Below are positions 21,141-22,785 of a stretch of DNA of 22,785 nucleotides, piece after piece. The notes beneath the pieces were generated by a model. The model worked only from the letters and a program-made list of their open reading frames with translations. It did no database searches and was not told the origin of the DNA. Made by a program: the position numbers and the translations under genes. How positions within the stretch are numbered: the stretch's first letter is position 1; each line of letters opens with the position of its first letter. The DNA comes from JAJXZP01 sp035505775 (GTDB taxonomy: Bacteria; Spirochaetota; Spirochaetia; Treponematales; Rectinemataceae): assembly GCA_035505775.1 (NCBI GenBank), contig DATJQN010000204.1, positions 1 through 22,785 of the forward strand, in the 5' to 3' direction.

Positions 21141-21530
21141 ATGGTGGAAGCGGTATCGACAAATTACCTCCCGCTCTCCTATGTGTACGCGGCACGATAT
21201 GGCGGGGGCCACCTCAGCCTTCCGGTTTTGAGGAGCGAGGCGCTCTATGCCAACTTCGAGCATGTCTCCGGCGTTCCCGCAGAGGACGGCATGGCCGCCT
21301 ACAGCGTCGACAAGCTGCACATTCTCGAGGTACTCATCAACCAGCTGGAGAGCGTCAAGACCCAGCCGCTAGCTGCGTTGGAGGCACCGAAAGATCTCAG
21401 TTCGGGGCGCGTGGACGCCCTCATCCAGCAGTACGGCGACGAAATGCACGCTCTCGCTTCGGCGCCCGCTATTCCCTACGCCGCCCGGCCGGAGGCTTCC
21501 CCCGGCGCCCTCTTCTCCCTCGCTGCCTGA
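21141..21530 (+). CDS. Hypothetical protein, 129 aa
   Basis: I do not recognise this protein. It is 129 aa, soluble, with an N-terminal part rich in Tyr and Leu (STNYLPLSYVYAARYGGGHL), a central helix (SVDKLHILEVLINQLESVKT) and a C-terminal low-complexity Ala/Pro stretch ending SPGALFSLAA. No catalytic motif or signal peptide is seen. I start at ATG 21141, preceded by GGAGG eight bases upstream; TTG 21126 in the same frame is possible but less likely. It stands alone between the REP-like repeats and the convergent lytic transglycosylase, 25 bases from that gene's stop. Confidence 0.65.
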   Translation: MVEAVSTNYLPLSYVYAARYGGGHLSLPVLRSEALYANFEHVSGVPAEDGMAAYSVDKLHILEVLINQLESVKTQPLAALEAPKDLSSGRVDALIQQYGDEMHALASAPAIPYAARPEASPGALFSLAA

Positions 21531-21550
21531 ATCGGGGCAGGACACGAGTC

Positions 21551-21564
21551 GGGCCTCAAGGCCC
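21551..21564. terminator. Short perfect hairpin at convergent gene ends
   Basis: GGGCC-TCAA-GGCCC forms a five-base-pair stem across the stop codon of the lytic transglycosylase, 20 bases past the stop of the 21141 gene. It has no T tract, so it may be only a weak pause site. Confidence 0.25.
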
Positions 21565-22785
21565 AGTTATCGGCGGCGCCTCCGGCCGAAGCCATGCGCG
21601 CTCGCCGTCGACGATTTCTCCTGTCATTGTGGCTACCGGAACCCCGTAGTACAGCTCGCCATACATTACCGAGGCCTGGAGGATGTTCCTCCCGTATTGT
21701 CTCGTCTCCTCAATACCGAGGGCTTCCAGCTTCAGGTCGTCGGGCAGATCCTTCATGTCGGCATTCCATTTTTTCAGGCGCGACCGGCCGGCGTTGTAGG
21801 CCCACATCGCCTGAAGCGGATGCCCGGTCTCGGCAAGAAGATCGGAGAAATAGGCAATGCCGAAACGAAGATTGTCCCTGGGTTTGGTGAGGTCGTACGA
21901 AGCGATGCCGAGCGTTCGAGCGATCTCCGCGGCGGTCGAGGGCATCAGCTGGGCAAGCCCGACGGCACCTGCCGCCGACACGACATCAGCCTGAAAGTAG
22001 CTCTCGGAACGCAGGAGGCCCAGCACGATGGGCTCGGGCAGGTTGATGCGGCTCCGTAGAGACCGAACCTCCGAAAGATAGGGTCGAGGATAGAGGAGCT
22101 CGAAGTCGGAACGCCGGGGGTCCCAATCGGCGCGCTTCATGAGGACGCCGATCAGGCGCATCGACAGGTCGGGATGTGCTTCCTGGGCGAGGAGGGTGGC
22201 GAGGCGGCGAAGTGACTCTCGATCGAGGATCGTCGAGCGCTGAGAGGCCTCGTTGAGCATGAGGTCGGCCATCTCGTACCGTTCGAAACCGGACAGAAAT
22301 CCCTCGAGAGGATCGGGTTCGCCCTGGTTTTCCGGGGCGCTGCGATCGGGCGGAAGGAGGGAAGGCTCCTCGCCGAGGCGCCAGGCCGCCAATGCTCGAT
22401 AGTGCAATGGAAGCGAGGGGTCGTTCATGATCGCCCGGTAGCTGTCCAGCGCCTGGGAGGCCGCCGGCACGTGCAGGACCAGGTCTGTCTTTCCATGATC
22501 TACGGAGCCGGCATCGGCATCCGATTCGGTGGCAAGACCGAGCTCGTGGGCGCGGGCAGCGACGTAAGCACAGCGGGCCGCCATGACGGGACTGGTTCGG
22601 CAGGCTGCACTTCCCGCCATATCGTAGATCAGCTCCCAGTCCCGGGCCTGCAGGGCTTCGCGAAAGAGGGCATCGGCCAGGTCGCTGAATAGTGATGGAT
22701 CGTACCAGGACAATGCGGCCCGCTGGAGCGCATCGAGGGTTACCCGCCGTAGCGCGCGGTCGCGGGCCGCTCCGACGAGCTTTCG
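21556..22785 (-). CDS. Soluble lytic murein transglycosylase (Slt-like), 5' end beyond window
   Basis: The frame is open to the right edge (409 visible residues), so the true N-terminus, presumably with a signal peptide, lies outside. The N-terminal part is helical and repeat-like (ALFREALQARDWELIYDMAG, ALAAWRLGEEPS), as in the superhelical U-domain of Slt70. The C-terminal SLT domain has LGLLRSESYFQADVVS with the catalytic glutamate in RSES, then AVGLAQLMPSTAAEIA and AMWAYNAGRSRLKKW. It cleaves peptidoglycan between MurNAc and GlcNAc to form 1,6-anhydro ends, in the periplasm. An internal TTG at 22713 is not needed as a start because no stop lies upstream of it. It is convergent with the 21141 gene. 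Confidence 0.92.
   Translation of the reverse strand, partial: RKLVGAARDRALRRVTLDALQRAALSWYDPSLFSDLADALFREALQARDWELIYDMAGSAACRTSPVMAARCAYVAARAHELGLATESDADAGSVDHGKTDLVLHVPAASQALDSYRAIMNDPSLPLHYRALAAWRLGEEPSLLPPDRSAPENQGEPDPLEGFLSGFERYEMADLMLNEASQRSTILDRESLRRLATLLAQEAHPDLSMRLIGVLMKRADWDPRRSDFELLYPRPYLSEVRSLRSRINLPEPIVLGLLRSESYFQADVVSAAGAVGLAQLMPSTAAEIARTLGIASYDLTKPRDNLRFGIAYFSDLLAETGHPLQAMWAYNAGRSRLKKWNADMKDLPDDLKLEALGIEETRQYGRNILQASVMYGELYYGVPVATMTGEIVDGERAWLRPEAPPITGP

Overview
This G+C-rich bacterial window is densely coding and reads as core chromosome. It most likely comes from a spirochaete of the Treponema/Spirochaeta type. That placement is an inference from several weak cues: an lptC-lptA-lptB set directly behind pyrG, the order tRNA-Ser / SRP RNA / dnaX / ybaB / recR / ftsK, a lone solute-binding lipoprotein, and a stand-alone cNMP-binding protein. 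There is no rRNA gene to confirm it. Most real genes recognise easily. The high G+C content also produces long spurious antisense ORFs, which I left out.

Layout. (1) 1-748, minus strand: two overlapping genes of unknown function, the second running off the left edge. (2) 870-4537, plus: a tightly overlapped operon of pyrG (CTP synthase), lptC, lptA and lptB. (3) 4741-6708, plus: a TatD-family metal hydrolase and a Dus tRNA-dihydrouridine synthase. (4) 6681-7949, minus: an orphan family-1 solute-binding lipoprotein whose 3' end overlaps dus. It diverges from a YhcC/YtqA radical SAM gene (7979-8965), which is followed by a small unknown gene (9025-9516). (5) 9535-10443: a stable-RNA block with a good sigma70-type promoter, tRNA-Ser(UGA), Ser(GCU), Arg(GCG), Ser(CGA), Ser(GGA) and the SRP 4.5S RNA. 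Two spacers in it carry T-arm-like inverted repeats. (6) 10554-15910: dnaX-ybaB-recR followed by ftsK, covering the replication clamp loader, nucleoid association, recombination mediation and chromosome translocation. (7) 15932-20227: purK, a B3/4-domain protein, a convergent cNMP-binding protein, purE, and the Sua5/TsaC threonylcarbamoyl-AMP synthase. (8) 20228-21140: a small accessory island with a REP-associated tyrosine transposase (RAYT) and two 28-nt repeats. (9) 21141 to the end: a small unknown gene and a convergent soluble lytic transglycosylase truncated by the right edge.

Themes. Nucleotide supply (pyrG, purK, purE) sits beside tRNA production and modification (five tRNAs, dus, YhcC, Sua5) and chromosome maintenance.

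The most interesting signals are these. An A10 homopolymer in dnaX is followed by immediate stops in both alternative frames, which predicts a tau/gamma pair made by slippage. pyrG has a near-consensus promoter placed so that its mRNA would be leaderless, and several other genes show the same geometry. GGGACAG(T/A)GCT words are shared by the RAYT flank and by in-frame insertions in purK and the ftsK linker. Structured spacers of unknown role lie inside the serine tRNA cluster.
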